The notes under the pieces were generated by a model. It was not told the DNA's origin. It did no database searches and saw nothing but the letters and a program-made list of their open reading frames with translations. Of a DNA stretch of 64,000 bases, positions 1-8,150 are shown piece by piece. Origin of the DNA: Parvularcula sp039818345. GTDB taxonomy: Bacteria > Pseudomonadota > Alphaproteobacteria > Caulobacterales > Parvularculaceae. The position numbers and the translations under genes are program-made. The stretch lies in contig JBCBUC010000008.1 of NCBI GenBank assembly GCA_039818345.1, positions 56,679 through 120,678 of the forward strand, in the 5' to 3' direction. The number at the start of each line of letters is the position of its first letter. The stretch's first letter is position 1.

Positions 1-2
1 TC

Positions 3-527
3 AGTGCCATCATGGTCAAGCAAGGCAACGCAGACCCGCTCAACCCATGGGCCAGAACCGCATTCTTGCTCGACATCGCTGATCGGCAAATGGGTAAAAT
101 GCGAGGCGCCGATACGATGGTGTTCAAACGCGAGGCGCTCGAAGATCTGGGTCCGGATCTTGGTCAAGCCTTCCGCAGCCGACAACTTGTCCGCGCCCTC
201 GAAGACCGAGGCCACCGGACCGGTCATGCGGTCGAAGCCCGGGTTGTTCTTGCCGAACCTGAAGACAAAAAAGACGTCCTCGACCAGGTACGAGACAACG
301 CGCGCGCAGCGACACGGCTGAGTGCCGCCAAGAAAAATTTCCTCATCCGTCCGATCTATGCCTTTTTCATTCTCGCTGGTTATCCCTTCCGGTTGATGGC
401 CGTTGGCAAGGCAGTAAAAAAGGGGATAGGCCGCGAGATGATGGACGAGCTTTTTCCCAAAGCGATGGCTGCTGTTTGGGCTGACCGCAAAGCACGCGCT
501 GCGACGATGTTGCGACCCGGCAAGTAA
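3..527 (+). CDS. Partial CDS, C-terminal part of a probable glycosyltransferase
   Basis: The reading frame is open from the first bases of the window, so the N-terminus lies outside and the ATG at 12 is probably internal. What remains (about 175 residues) has a stretch around VFKREALEDLG followed by a charged segment, which resembles the end of a GT-A type family 2 glycosyltransferase where a hydrophobic-F-[RK]-R-E/S-A-L signature precedes an acidic region. A hydrophobic helix (about residues 112-130, IRPIYAFFILAGYPFRL) near the C-terminus could anchor the protein to the membrane. The catalytic half is not visible, so the family assignment is inference and another membrane-associated transferase is possible. 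Confidence 0.4.
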   Translation, partial: SAIMVKQGNADPLNPWARTAFLLDIADRQMGKMRGADTMVFKREALEDLGPDLGQAFRSRQLVRALEDRGHRTGHAVEARVVLAEPEDKKDVLDQVRDNARAATRLSAAKKNFLIRPIYAFFILAGYPFRLMAVGKAVKKGIGREMMDELFPKAMAAVWADRKARAATMLRPGK

Positions 528-659
528 CCCGCGAAGGCTCAGCGCCTCGAACAAACAGCGCACCCTTCGGTGATCCGCGCGTCCTCGGCTGGACGCGAGC
601 GACGAGCCTCGCCAGAGTGTGTTTTCTGAGGAAACCACCCAAATCAAGCAGGCCCAAAA

Positions 660-1787
660 GTGACCGATAAGGTTCGCCGAAATTTTCTAAAAACCGCCGC
701 CCTCGCCGCGCCTTTGGCGTTGGCTGCATGTGATTGTGCTGAACGATGCGCGGCCGTTGCGCCAGAGATCACGAGCAGCGGCATCACCCCGCGCCAACTG
801 AAAATGGTCACGACCTGGCCAAAGGACTTTCCAGGGTTGGCGGATGCCGCCACGCGGTGGACTGATTTCATCCGCGAGCTGTCAGGCGGTGCAATCGATA
901 TCGAGATCTTTTCCGCAGGTGAGCTCGTCGGCGCTTTTGACGTTTTTGACGCTGTGGTCAGTGGCGCTGCCGATCTTTATCACGGTGCAGATTATTACTG
1001 GACGTCCAAGTCGCAAGCCTATCCTTTTTTCACGGCCGTGCCCTTTGGCATGACGGCCATCGAACAGATTGGATGGCTCGAGGCTGGCGGCGGCCAACAA
1101 CTTTGGGACAGGCTGGCCGCGCCCTTTGGGATCAAACCTTTTGGTGTAGGGAATTCCGGCCATCAGCTCGGGGGATGGTTCAAAAAACCATTGCGTAGTG
1201 TTGATGACCTCCGTGGCCTGAAAATTCGTATGCCAGGCATGGGCGGAGAGGTGATGCGTCGGGCGGGCGCAAGTCCGGTTGTTCTTCCTGGATCGGAGCT
1301 TTACCAATCCCTGCAGTCGGGTGCCATCGATGCCACCGAGTGGGTTGGGCCGTGGAATGACCTCGCCATGGGGTTTTATCGCGAGGCTGATCACTATGTT
1401 TGGCCAGGTTTTCATGAACCCAATGCGCAGCTTGCTGGCGGCATGAATCTTGACCTTTGGAACAGTCTCAACGCGCAAGAACAAGCGATTTTCATCGCTG
1501 CGGCCCGCGCCGCGAACCATGAATCGATCGGTACCTACACCATCCGCAACGCCGAAGCGTTGCGCGTCCTCACAGAGGAACATAACGTGACGCTCAATCC
1601 GATGCCGGACGATGTCATCAGCCTGCTGGCGGAAAAGACCAAAGAGGTGCTCGACGAGATCGCGGAAAGCTCGGCCATCGGTCGCGACATTCACGATAGC
1701 TATATCGGCACGTTAAGGGACACGATGCGTTGGACAACCATCAGTGACGCCGCCTTTATCGAAGCGCGTCAGCGGCTGATCAATTAA
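660..1787 (+). CDS. TRAP transporter substrate-binding protein (DctP family)
   Basis: A 375-residue periplasmic receptor of a TRAP transporter, which captures a carboxylate-type ligand and delivers it to the membrane subunits encoded next. The N-terminus carries a twin-arginine motif (RRNFLK, residues 6-11) and a lipobox-like LAAC ending at Cys24, so it is probably Tat-exported and possibly lipid-anchored. The family's ligand-clamping arginine sits in LKIRMPG (Arg190), and the WVGPWND motif at about 228-234 is typical of the subgroup annotated for mannitol/chloroaromatic or 2-oxo acid ligands. The start is GTG; no strong ribosome site is visible. The ligand cannot be read from sequence. Five bases separate it from the next gene. 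Confidence 0.9.
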   Translation: MTDKVRRNFLKTAALAAPLALAACDCAERCAAVAPEITSSGITPRQLKMVTTWPKDFPGLADAATRWTDFIRELSGGAIDIEIFSAGELVGAFDVFDAVVSGAADLYHGADYYWTSKSQAYPFFTAVPFGMTAIEQIGWLEAGGGQQLWDRLAAPFGIKPFGVGNSGHQLGGWFKKPLRSVDDLRGLKIRMPGMGGEVMRRAGASPVVLPGSELYQSLQSGAIDATEWVGPWNDLAMGFYREADHYVWPGFHEPNAQLAGGMNLDLWNSLNAQEQAIFIAAARAANHESIGTYTIRNAEALRVLTEEHNVTLNPMPDDVISLLAEKTKEVLDEIAESSAIGRDIHDSYIGTLRDTMRWTTISDAAFIEARQRLIN

Positions 1788-1791
1788 AGCA

Positions 1792-2367
1792 ATGGGCGAC
1801 TTCCTCCTTCCGATCTTGGCCCTCTGCGTCATACTGATGCCGTTGATGTTAGCGGCATTGGGCCAAGCCAAAGCGGTCGAGCCCCTCCTGACCCGCACCG
1901 TCAAAGGCGCTTTCGCTCTTTCCTCTGTCTGCGTCTTAATACTGATGCTGGTGCAAGTGAGTGTGGTCGTCCTTCGCAGCGTCTTCTCGGTCAGCTTCAT
2001 CTGGCTGCAAGAAAGCACGCTCTATCTTTTTGGCGCTATATTCCTGTTGTCGTCCGGGGCGCTTCTTCTTTCGGAAGGCCATGTGCGGGTTGATATTTTT
2101 TATGGAAAACTGACGGAACGGCAGCGGCAGCTTGTCGACCTTGCCGGGATGGCACTCTTTGTACTGCCGGTCAGCGCCCTTATCGTTCTGGTCTCGTGGG
2201 ACTATGTCATCACCAGTTGGGTTCAGCTTGAACGCAGCCAAGAGCCCTCCGGCATCCACGCGGTGTTTCTTCTCAAATCGATGATACCCGCCTTTGCCAT
2301 CCTGCTCATTCTGGCCGCTGAGCTTCGTATGATCGAACTCATCCGGAGGCTGCGCACAGCGGCATGA
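1792..2367 (+). CDS. TRAP transporter small permease (DctQ family)
   Basis: A 191-residue membrane protein with four predicted helices (about residues 5-25, 38-62, 76-98 and 118-185, the last region containing two segments), matching the four-helix DctQ component that bridges the substrate-binding protein and the large permease. It begins 4 bases after the receptor gene and its stop overlaps the start of the large permease in an ATGA arrangement, so the three genes form one translationally coupled unit. Divergent in sequence, as DctQ proteins usually are; position and topology carry the call. Confidence 0.85.
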   Translation: MGDFLLPILALCVILMPLMLAALGQAKAVEPLLTRTVKGAFALSSVCVLILMLVQVSVVVLRSVFSVSFIWLQESTLYLFGAIFLLSSGALLLSEGHVRVDIFYGKLTERQRQLVDLAGMALFVLPVSALIVLVSWDYVITSWVQLERSQEPSGIHAVFLLKSMIPAFAILLILAAELRMIELIRRLRTAA

Positions 2368-3968
2368 TGGATCAAGTCATTCTCTGCCTTTGCGCCTGCG
2401 CCACCTGGCTAGACATCGCCATGGTGATCGCACTGTGCGCGCTGATCCTCGCTGGGTTCCCTGTCTCGTTCACACTCGCGGGCACCGCCCTTCTCTTTGC
2501 CCTGATCGGGCTTGCCATGGGCGTTCTCGATGTCACCTTTATCACTGAACCCTACCCCATACGGATTTTTGGGATCATCAAGAACCAAGTGTTGCTCGCG
2601 GTCCCCCTCTTTGTCTTGATGGGGGTGATCCTAGAAAGAGCAAAACTCGCCGAAGAGCTTCTTGAAACAACAGCTCGGTTGTTTGGCCCGATGCCTGGCG
2701 GTCTTGGCATTGGGGTGATGCTGGTTGGTGCGCTTCTTGCGGCATCGACGGGCATTGTCGGGGCGACGGTCGTCACCATGGGGCTCCTCAGTCTTCCGAC
2801 CATGCTCAAGCGCGGATATTCGCCGGCCCTCTCGTCAGGATCAATCGCCGCTGCTGGTACACTGGGGCAGGTCATTCCGCCATCGATCGTGCTCATCCTG
2901 CTGGGTGATGTGATGTCCAACGCCTATCAAGAGGCACAGATCAGCCAGGGCATCTTTTCGCCTGATCCGATCTCCGTTGGCGATCTCTTCGCGGGCGCGC
3001 TCTTGCCGGGACTCATGCTGGTCGGGATCTATCTCGCCTATCTTGGTGTCATCGCTGTCATCCGTCCACAGATGAGCCCAGCGGTTCCCTCCGAAGATCG
3101 CTACAGCCTTCAAGAAGGCATCAACGCAGCCGTCAAAACCCTGCCCGCCCCCTTGTTGCTCATTATCGCAGTTCTCGGCTCGATCCTGACGGGCGCGGCC
3201 ACCGCCACGGAGGCGAGCGCCATTGGCGCGGTCGGCGCTGCGCTTATCGCCGGAAGCAAAAAGGCGATCGCTTCAGGTCGCGCACGGCAATTGGCGATTG
3301 CCGGTATCGGCGCAGCGGTGGTCCTCATCTTTCTTGTTAGCCAGTTCGATTTACGCCTCGGGCGCGAAGCCGCGTTGCCAGACAGGATCGCGATCGTCTT
3401 TGCCCTGATGGCAACGGCAGTGCTCGCCGCTGGAACACTCGCGTCGGTGTGGTCGCTGTGGAAGGACTGCCTGTGGGATGTCCTTCAGCGCACGACGGAA
3501 GTCACCAGCATGGTGTTCACGATCTTGATCGGCGCCGCCTTATTCAGTCTTGTGTTCCGAGGCCTGGGCGGTGACGACACGGTGGCAAGCGCCCTTTCGG
3601 CAGCGCCGGGCGGCGTGGTCGGCGCTCTTCTCGCCGTCATGCTCGTGATGTTTGTCCTTGGGTTCTTTCTCGACTTTATCGAGATCACGCTGGTCGTCGT
3701 GCCGTTGGTCGCACCGCCCCTTCTCATGGCGGGTGTTGATCCTGTGTGGCTTGGCGTTTTGATGGCGGTCAATTTGCAAACAAGCTTCCTGACACCGCCC
3801 TTTGGGTTTGCGCTTTTCTATCTTCGCGGGGTCGCTCCACCGGACGTCCCGACCACCGCGATTTACCGCGGCGCGATGCCTTTTGTGGGTATTCAAATCG
3901 CCATGCTCTTGATCATCGCTCTCTGGCCTGAGCTTGCCACCTGGCTACCTGATCGCATTTATGGCTAA
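2364..3968 (+). CDS. TRAP transporter large permease (DctM family)
   Basis: A 534-residue integral membrane protein, longer than the usual 425-450 residues because of an extra hydrophobic segment around 300-380. Conserved DctM features are present: a glycine/alanine-rich loop (GALLAASTGIVGATVV), a proline pair in GQVIPPSIVLI, and the repeated ATATEASAIGAVGA segment. It forms the ion-coupled translocation channel that uses the Na+ or proton gradient. The start ATG overlaps the stop of the small permease. The length and the LGDVMSNAYQEA insertion fit the subgroup with an extended central loop. Confidence 0.9.
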   Translation: MMDQVILCLCACATWLDIAMVIALCALILAGFPVSFTLAGTALLFALIGLAMGVLDVTFITEPYPIRIFGIIKNQVLLAVPLFVLMGVILERAKLAEELLETTARLFGPMPGGLGIGVMLVGALLAASTGIVGATVVTMGLLSLPTMLKRGYSPALSSGSIAAAGTLGQVIPPSIVLILLGDVMSNAYQEAQISQGIFSPDPISVGDLFAGALLPGLMLVGIYLAYLGVIAVIRPQMSPAVPSEDRYSLQEGINAAVKTLPAPLLLIIAVLGSILTGAATATEASAIGAVGAALIAGSKKAIASGRARQLAIAGIGAAVVLIFLVSQFDLRLGREAALPDRIAIVFALMATAVLAAGTLASVWSLWKDCLWDVLQRTTEVTSMVFTILIGAALFSLVFRGLGGDDTVASALSAAPGGVVGALLAVMLVMFVLGFFLDFIEITLVVVPLVAPPLLMAGVDPVWLGVLMAVNLQTSFLTPPFGFALFYLRGVAPPDVPTTAIYRGAMPFVGIQIAMLLIIALWPELATWLPDRIYG

Positions 3969-4000
3969 ATCGGCGTGTTCCATCTGGAAGGAGACTGCCC

Positions 4001-5821
4001 GTGTTTCAAAGTTTTGACCCATTATCTGACCGGTCCTTTGGCGCAAAGCACGTGCCGCTCTTGCGGGCACGCCTTGCGACCCATGGCCTTGATGGTTTTC
4101 TTGTTCCGCATGACGATGAATACCTCAACGAGTATCTCCCCTTTTGCAACGAGCGCCTTTTGTGGGTGAGCGGATTTTCTGGATCAGCCGGCTTTGGGAT
4201 TGTCATGATGGAGAAGGCCGCTGTCTTCTCCGATGGTCGCTACGCAGTCCAACTCCCTGAAGAGGTGGATGGCGATGTCTTCGAGCGCCTGATGACCCAC
4301 GACATCACCCCCAGCGCTTGGCTGGTCGAACACACAAGCGAGGGGATGGCCATCGGCTTTGACCCGATGTTGTTCTCGGAAGGATCCCTCAAACCCTTTG
4401 AGAATGCGGCTAAGAAATCAGGGTTTTCCTTGGTCCCCACACCGATCAACCCGATAGATGAGGCGTGGGCGGATCGGCCTGATGCACCTTTTGCCCCGGT
4501 TCACCCGCATCCTTTAGACTTTGCAGGAGAGGACGCCAACACCAAGCGCTCTCGGATAAGCCAAGCGATCAGTGAAGTAGGCGGTGACGTTGCGCTCCTC
4601 ACCGCCCCCCACTCTCTTGCCTGGCTCCTCAATATCCGCGGAGGCGATGTTCACGCCGCCCCCCTCCCCCTCGGCCGCGCTTTGATGTTCGCCGATGGGT
4701 CGGCCGAGCTTTTTCTTGATCCACGCAAAGTGACCGATGAACTGCCCAGCCACCTTGGCAACAGTGTGGGCATACAACCCGAAACAGCGCTCAATGCTCG
4801 CCTCAAAGAGCTGGGCCAAACCAAAGCAAGGGTACTGATTGACCCGAGCCTGACACCCGTGCAATATGTCCGCACACTTCAGGAAGAAGGCGCAACAATC
4901 CTTCGTGCAGAAGACCCTTGTGCGCTTCCGCGGGCGATCAAAAACGAAACGGAGCGCGAAGGCGCGCGCCAAGCGCATGTGCGAGACGGAGCGGCCGTGG
5001 TTCGTTTTCTTCATTGGCTGAGCCAAGAAGGACCAAGCGGGACGGTGACAGAGATTGCCGCTGCAGAACAGCTTGAAACCTACCGGCGGGAAACGGGCGA
5101 GCTTCAAGATATCAGCTTTGATTCGATCACGGGATCTGGCCCCCACGGCGCCATGGCCCATTACCGCGTCACCACTGAAACGAACCGCGCGATGCAGCCG
5201 GGGGAGCTCTTCCTCATCGACTCTGGCGGTCAGTACAAAGATGGAACGACGGATATCACCCGCGTGATCGCGATTGGCACACCGACCGAGGAGATGCGGG
5301 AGCGTTATACTCTTGTCCTAAAAGGACATATCGGCCTCGGCCTGGCGCGTTTTCCCAAGGGCACATCGGGCCATCAATTGGATGCGTTGGCGCGATTGCC
5401 TCTTTGGGCCAAAGGTCTTGATTACGATCATGGCACTGGCCACGGCGTTGGTAGTTATCTCTCCGTCCACGAAGGACCACAAAAGATCTCCAAGCACCCG
5501 GTCACCCAAGCGCTTGAGCCAGGCATGATTTGTTCCAATGAGCCCGGCTATTATCTCGAAGGCGCTTATGGCATCCGGATTGAGAACCTAGTGCTTGTGA
5601 CTGACGAAGAGCCGATCGAGGGCGGCGAACGGCCGATGATGGGATTTGAAAACCTCACCATGGCTCCCCTCGAAAGAGAGCTGATCGTCACAGAAATGCT
5701 CACCCCCGAAGAGCGCCGCTGGGTCGATGCCTATCACACAGAAGTCGCCGCCAAGATTGCCCCCTTGCTCACGGAAGAGGACGCCGCCTGGCTAAAGCAG
5801 CGCTGCGCCGCACTCACCTGA
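4001..5821 (+). CDS. pepP: Xaa-Pro aminopeptidase (aminopeptidase P, peptidase M24B)
   Basis: A 606-residue metallopeptidase that removes an N-terminal residue preceding proline. It has the long three-domain layout of the cytosolic aminopeptidase P1 type: two creatinase-like N-terminal domains (about 15-160 and 165-315) and the pita-bread catalytic domain (about 320-590). All five dinuclear metal ligands are visible: Asp407 (LIDSGG), Asp418 (GTTDIT), His481 (GTGHGVG), Glu514 (SNEPGYY) and Glu528 (RIENL). The GTG start is supported by AAGGAG about 7 bases upstream (3988-3993). It follows the TRAP genes by 32 bases and may be co-transcribed, suggesting peptide or amino-acid use, though that link is inference. 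Confidence 0.93.
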   Translation: MFQSFDPLSDRSFGAKHVPLLRARLATHGLDGFLVPHDDEYLNEYLPFCNERLLWVSGFSGSAGFGIVMMEKAAVFSDGRYAVQLPEEVDGDVFERLMTHDITPSAWLVEHTSEGMAIGFDPMLFSEGSLKPFENAAKKSGFSLVPTPINPIDEAWADRPDAPFAPVHPHPLDFAGEDANTKRSRISQAISEVGGDVALLTAPHSLAWLLNIRGGDVHAAPLPLGRALMFADGSAELFLDPRKVTDELPSHLGNSVGIQPETALNARLKELGQTKARVLIDPSLTPVQYVRTLQEEGATILRAEDPCALPRAIKNETEREGARQAHVRDGAAVVRFLHWLSQEGPSGTVTEIAAAEQLETYRRETGELQDISFDSITGSGPHGAMAHYRVTTETNRAMQPGELFLIDSGGQYKDGTTDITRVIAIGTPTEEMRERYTLVLKGHIGLGLARFPKGTSGHQLDALARLPLWAKGLDYDHGTGHGVGSYLSVHEGPQKISKHPVTQALEPGMICSNEPGYYLEGAYGIRIENLVLVTDEEPIEGGERPMMGFENLTMAPLERELIVTEMLTPEERRWVDAYHTEVAAKIAPLLTEEDAAWLKQRCAALT

Positions 5822-5890
5822 CCTATTCGCCATCCAGTTGTGATAACGGCACGGTTGGAAGTCGCCTCTATGTGTGGGAGATCGATCTGA

Positions 5891-5908
5891 TGCGCCAAGA
5901 GTGGCGCA
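5891..5908 (+). promoter_or_regulatory. Perfect hairpin abutting the ribosome site of the LOV kinase gene
   Basis: TGCGCCA (5891-5897) and TGGCGCA (5902-5908) form a perfect 7-bp stem with a 4-base AGAG loop. The stem ends at the Shine-Dalgarno-like AAAGGA (5908-5913) of the kinase start at 5922. There is no T-run, so a classical terminator for the upstream peptidase gene is unlikely; control of translation of the kinase, or mRNA processing, is possible. Confidence 0.45.
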
Positions 5909-5921
5909 AAGGAACCCGGTG

Positions 5922-6938
5922 ATGGACCAGAACATGCTAGAACGGCTGAAGGCGAAAGCGTTTGAACGCTTTCCCATAGCCTTCGTCCTCACCAACCCTA
6001 ATATCGAAGATAATCCAATTGTTTATGTGAACAGGGCGTTTGAGCGTCTCACCGGCTACGCAGCCGACGCGGCGATTGGACGAAACTGCCGGTTTTTGCA
6101 GGGTGAGGATTCAGATCCAAAAGAGGTCAGCGCCATTCGTAACGCGATCGCAGAACAACGGCCTCATCGCGGCATCATCACCAATCACCGGGCCGATGGC
6201 ACGACTTTCCAAAACGAACTTTTTATCGAGCCGATCTTTGATGACGAAGGCAATTTGTCCGCCTTTTTAGGGCTTCAACGCGATGCCGAAGCGCACAGCC
6301 TCGATAAAGAGCGGGTGGAAAGGCAGCTTAAGGAAATTCAGCACCGGGTCAAAAACCATCTTCAAATGGTGGTGTCAATGATCCGTCTACAATCACAAAA
6401 AGCCGATGAAGGTATTCCCACGGTTGACTACGCGGCCCTCGCCTATCGTATTGAAACACTTCAGCTTCTTTATCAAGAAATGAACAAAAGCGAGACGGAA
6501 GCAGCGGTGCCCATGGGCGCTTATGTTTCGCGCATCGCAACCACGATCGGACACCTTGAAGGACGAGAGAATATTCGCCTGAACATCAACACAGAGAGTT
6601 TTTTCGTGTCGGTCGAAACCGCTGCGCGGATTGGGCTTTTGAGTTCCGAGATCATCACCAACGCGTTTCAACACGCCTTTGTCGGCCGCACGGCGGGGCT
6701 TGTGCAGGTGAGCCTCAAGCAACTTTCTGGCGGCATTATGCGGTTAGAGGTGATGGACGATGGCATCGGACTGCCCGAAGAAATCAACTGGCCACAGGGG
6801 AACACGATGGGCGCCTCTATCGTACGATCGCTCCTTAAGGGAGTTGAAGGCACGATGAACGTCGCACGCGGACGAGCGGGCACCACAATGAGCATCGACG
6901 TACCACTACACGACGGATCTTCTCAGCATGCTAACTAG
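5922..6938 (+). CDS. LOV-domain blue-light sensor histidine kinase (HWE/HisKA_2 type)
   Basis: A 338-residue soluble kinase. Residues about 10-120 are a LOV (PAS subfamily) domain with the flavin motif GRNCRFLQ; Cys56 is the residue that forms the photo-adduct with FMN. An amphipathic linker leads to a HisKA_2-type dimerisation helix with the phospho-acceptor His141 (EIQHRVKNHLQ), then an HATPase domain with ITNAFQHAF (N box) and VMDDGIGLP (G1 box). This is the architecture of the Brucella and Erythrobacter LOV-HKs. No response regulator lies nearby. The ATG at 5922 has AAAGGA 8 bases upstream and is preferred over the upstream GTG at 5874. The last 11 bases overlap the next gene. Confidence 0.93.
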   Translation: MDQNMLERLKAKAFERFPIAFVLTNPNIEDNPIVYVNRAFERLTGYAADAAIGRNCRFLQGEDSDPKEVSAIRNAIAEQRPHRGIITNHRADGTTFQNELFIEPIFDDEGNLSAFLGLQRDAEAHSLDKERVERQLKEIQHRVKNHLQMVVSMIRLQSQKADEGIPTVDYAALAYRIETLQLLYQEMNKSETEAAVPMGAYVSRIATTIGHLEGRENIRLNINTESFFVSVETAARIGLLSSEIITNAFQHAFVGRTAGLVQVSLKQLSGGIMRLEVMDDGIGLPEEINWPQGNTMGASIVRSLLKGVEGTMNVARGRAGTTMSIDVPLHDGSSQHAN

Positions 6939-7683
6939 CCTTCTTTTCAGCCTGACGATGATGGCGCAAACCATCACGACACCGATCGCCTTTGACGTTG
7001 AGGTGGTGAACACGTTTCCCCACGAAACCGACGCCTTTACCCAAGGCCTTCTTTTTGCCGATGGAGTTTTGATTGAAAGTACCGGCCTTGAAGGTTTTTC
7101 TCGCCTACGGAAGATCGATATGCGGACGGGAGCAGCTTGGAAACAGATCAACCTACCGGACGATGTGTTCGGCGAAGGCACGGCCTTAGTGGGTGATCAA
7201 CTCGTCGTTCTCACCTATAAGGCAGGTCAGGGATTTGTCTTTGATCTTGAAACCCTTAAACAAACAGCGGGGTTCACCTATACCGGGGACGGTTGGGGTC
7301 TGACCTATGATGGTGAGCGGCTGATCATGAGCGACGGCACGTCGTTTCTTCGGTTCTTGGATCCCAACGACTATAAAGAGATCGGTCGCCTACAAGTCAC
7401 GATCAGTGGTCGCCCCCTCCGCCTGATCAACGAACTTGAATATATCGATGGTCAAGTGTGGGCGAACATTTACGGCCAAGATTGGATCGCGCGTATTGAT
7501 CCGACCACGGGCGTTGTCACTGCAACGGCGGATCTCAGCCAGCTTTACCCACGGTCAGTCCGCGGCAACTCGGTGTGGAATGCCCTTAATGGGATCGCCT
7601 ATGAGGAGAATTCCGATCGCCTTTTCGTCACAGGCAAGAACTGGCCGTCGCTCTTCGAAATCAAACTCACCCCTGTCCAATAG
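6928..7683 (+). CDS. Glutamine cyclotransferase (glutaminyl-peptide cyclotransferase), exported
   Basis: A 251-residue protein of the plant/bacterial glutamine cyclotransferase family, a five-bladed beta-propeller that converts N-terminal glutamine to pyroglutamate. The family hallmarks are at the mature N-terminus (FPHETDAFTQGLLF, LIESTGLEGFSRL) and near the end (NELEYIDGQVWANIYGQDWIARIDP, split here as NELEYIDG and ANIYGQDWIARID, and NGIAYEE). Residues 1-16 look like a short signal peptide, so it probably works in the periplasm. It starts inside the end of the LOV kinase gene (11-base overlap), so the two are probably co-expressed. The biological substrate is unknown in bacteria. Confidence 0.88.
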   Translation: MLTSLLFSLTMMAQTITTPIAFDVEVVNTFPHETDAFTQGLLFADGVLIESTGLEGFSRLRKIDMRTGAAWKQINLPDDVFGEGTALVGDQLVVLTYKAGQGFVFDLETLKQTAGFTYTGDGWGLTYDGERLIMSDGTSFLRFLDPNDYKEIGRLQVTISGRPLRLINELEYIDGQVWANIYGQDWIARIDPTTGVVTATADLSQLYPRSVRGNSVWNALNGIAYEENSDRLFVTGKNWPSLFEIKLTPVQ

Positions 7684-7691
7684 GAGGACCT

Positions 7692-8150
7692 ATGCCCGGT
7701 CTGTGGTTCCAAGACTTTCAAGACGGCCAAGTCTTTGATCACGAGTGGACAAGGACCGTGACCGAAGCCGACAACACGTGGTTCTCGCTCCTCACGATGA
7801 ACCCGCAACCACTGCACATTGATCACCACAAGGCCGCAGAAACAGAGTTTGGCCAGCCGCTCGTCAACAGCCTGTTCGCGCTTGGCCTTTTGGTCGGCAT
7901 GACCGTCAACGACACCACCCTCAACACAACCGTTGCCAATTTGGGATTTGAAAAGGTACGATTTCCCGCGCCACTTTTCCATGGCGATACCGTCCGTGCC
8001 AAGACCACAGTGATCGGCATTCGCCAATCGTCGTCAAGGCCCGGCCAAGGGATCATCACGTTCAAACACGAACTCTTTAAACAAGACGACACACTTGTCG
8101 CTGAATGCGAACGGGCGGCTCTCATGATGGCGAGGCCAGAACCGGTCTAG
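7692..8150 (+). CDS. MaoC-family (R)-specific enoyl-CoA hydratase/dehydratase-like protein
   Basis: A 152-residue single hot-dog domain. The sequence has the hydratase-2 pattern: a catalytic Asp/His region (TMNPQPLHIDHHKA), then AAETEFGQPLVNSLFALGL, as in MaoC-like dehydratases and mesaconyl-CoA hydratases. It probably hydrates an enoyl-CoA or related thioester in the cytoplasm. A strong ribosome site, GGAGG, lies 5 bases before the ATG. The preceding gene ends 8 bases upstream. The 3' end overlaps by 4 bases the end of the convergent HerA-like gene. The exact acyl-CoA is not evident. Confidence 0.85.
   Translation: MPGLWFQDFQDGQVFDHEWTRTVTEADNTWFSLLTMNPQPLHIDHHKAAETEFGQPLVNSLFALGLLVGMTVNDTTLNTTVANLGFEKVRFPAPLFHGDTVRAKTTVIGIRQSSSRPGQGIITFKHELFKQDDTLVAECERAALMMARPEPV

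Noticed and set aside
524..551. GTAACC with a CGAA downstream, upstream of the TRAP genes
   Set aside because: Spacing is 18 rather than 16 bases and the element overlaps the preceding gene's stop; not a convincing SigF promoter.
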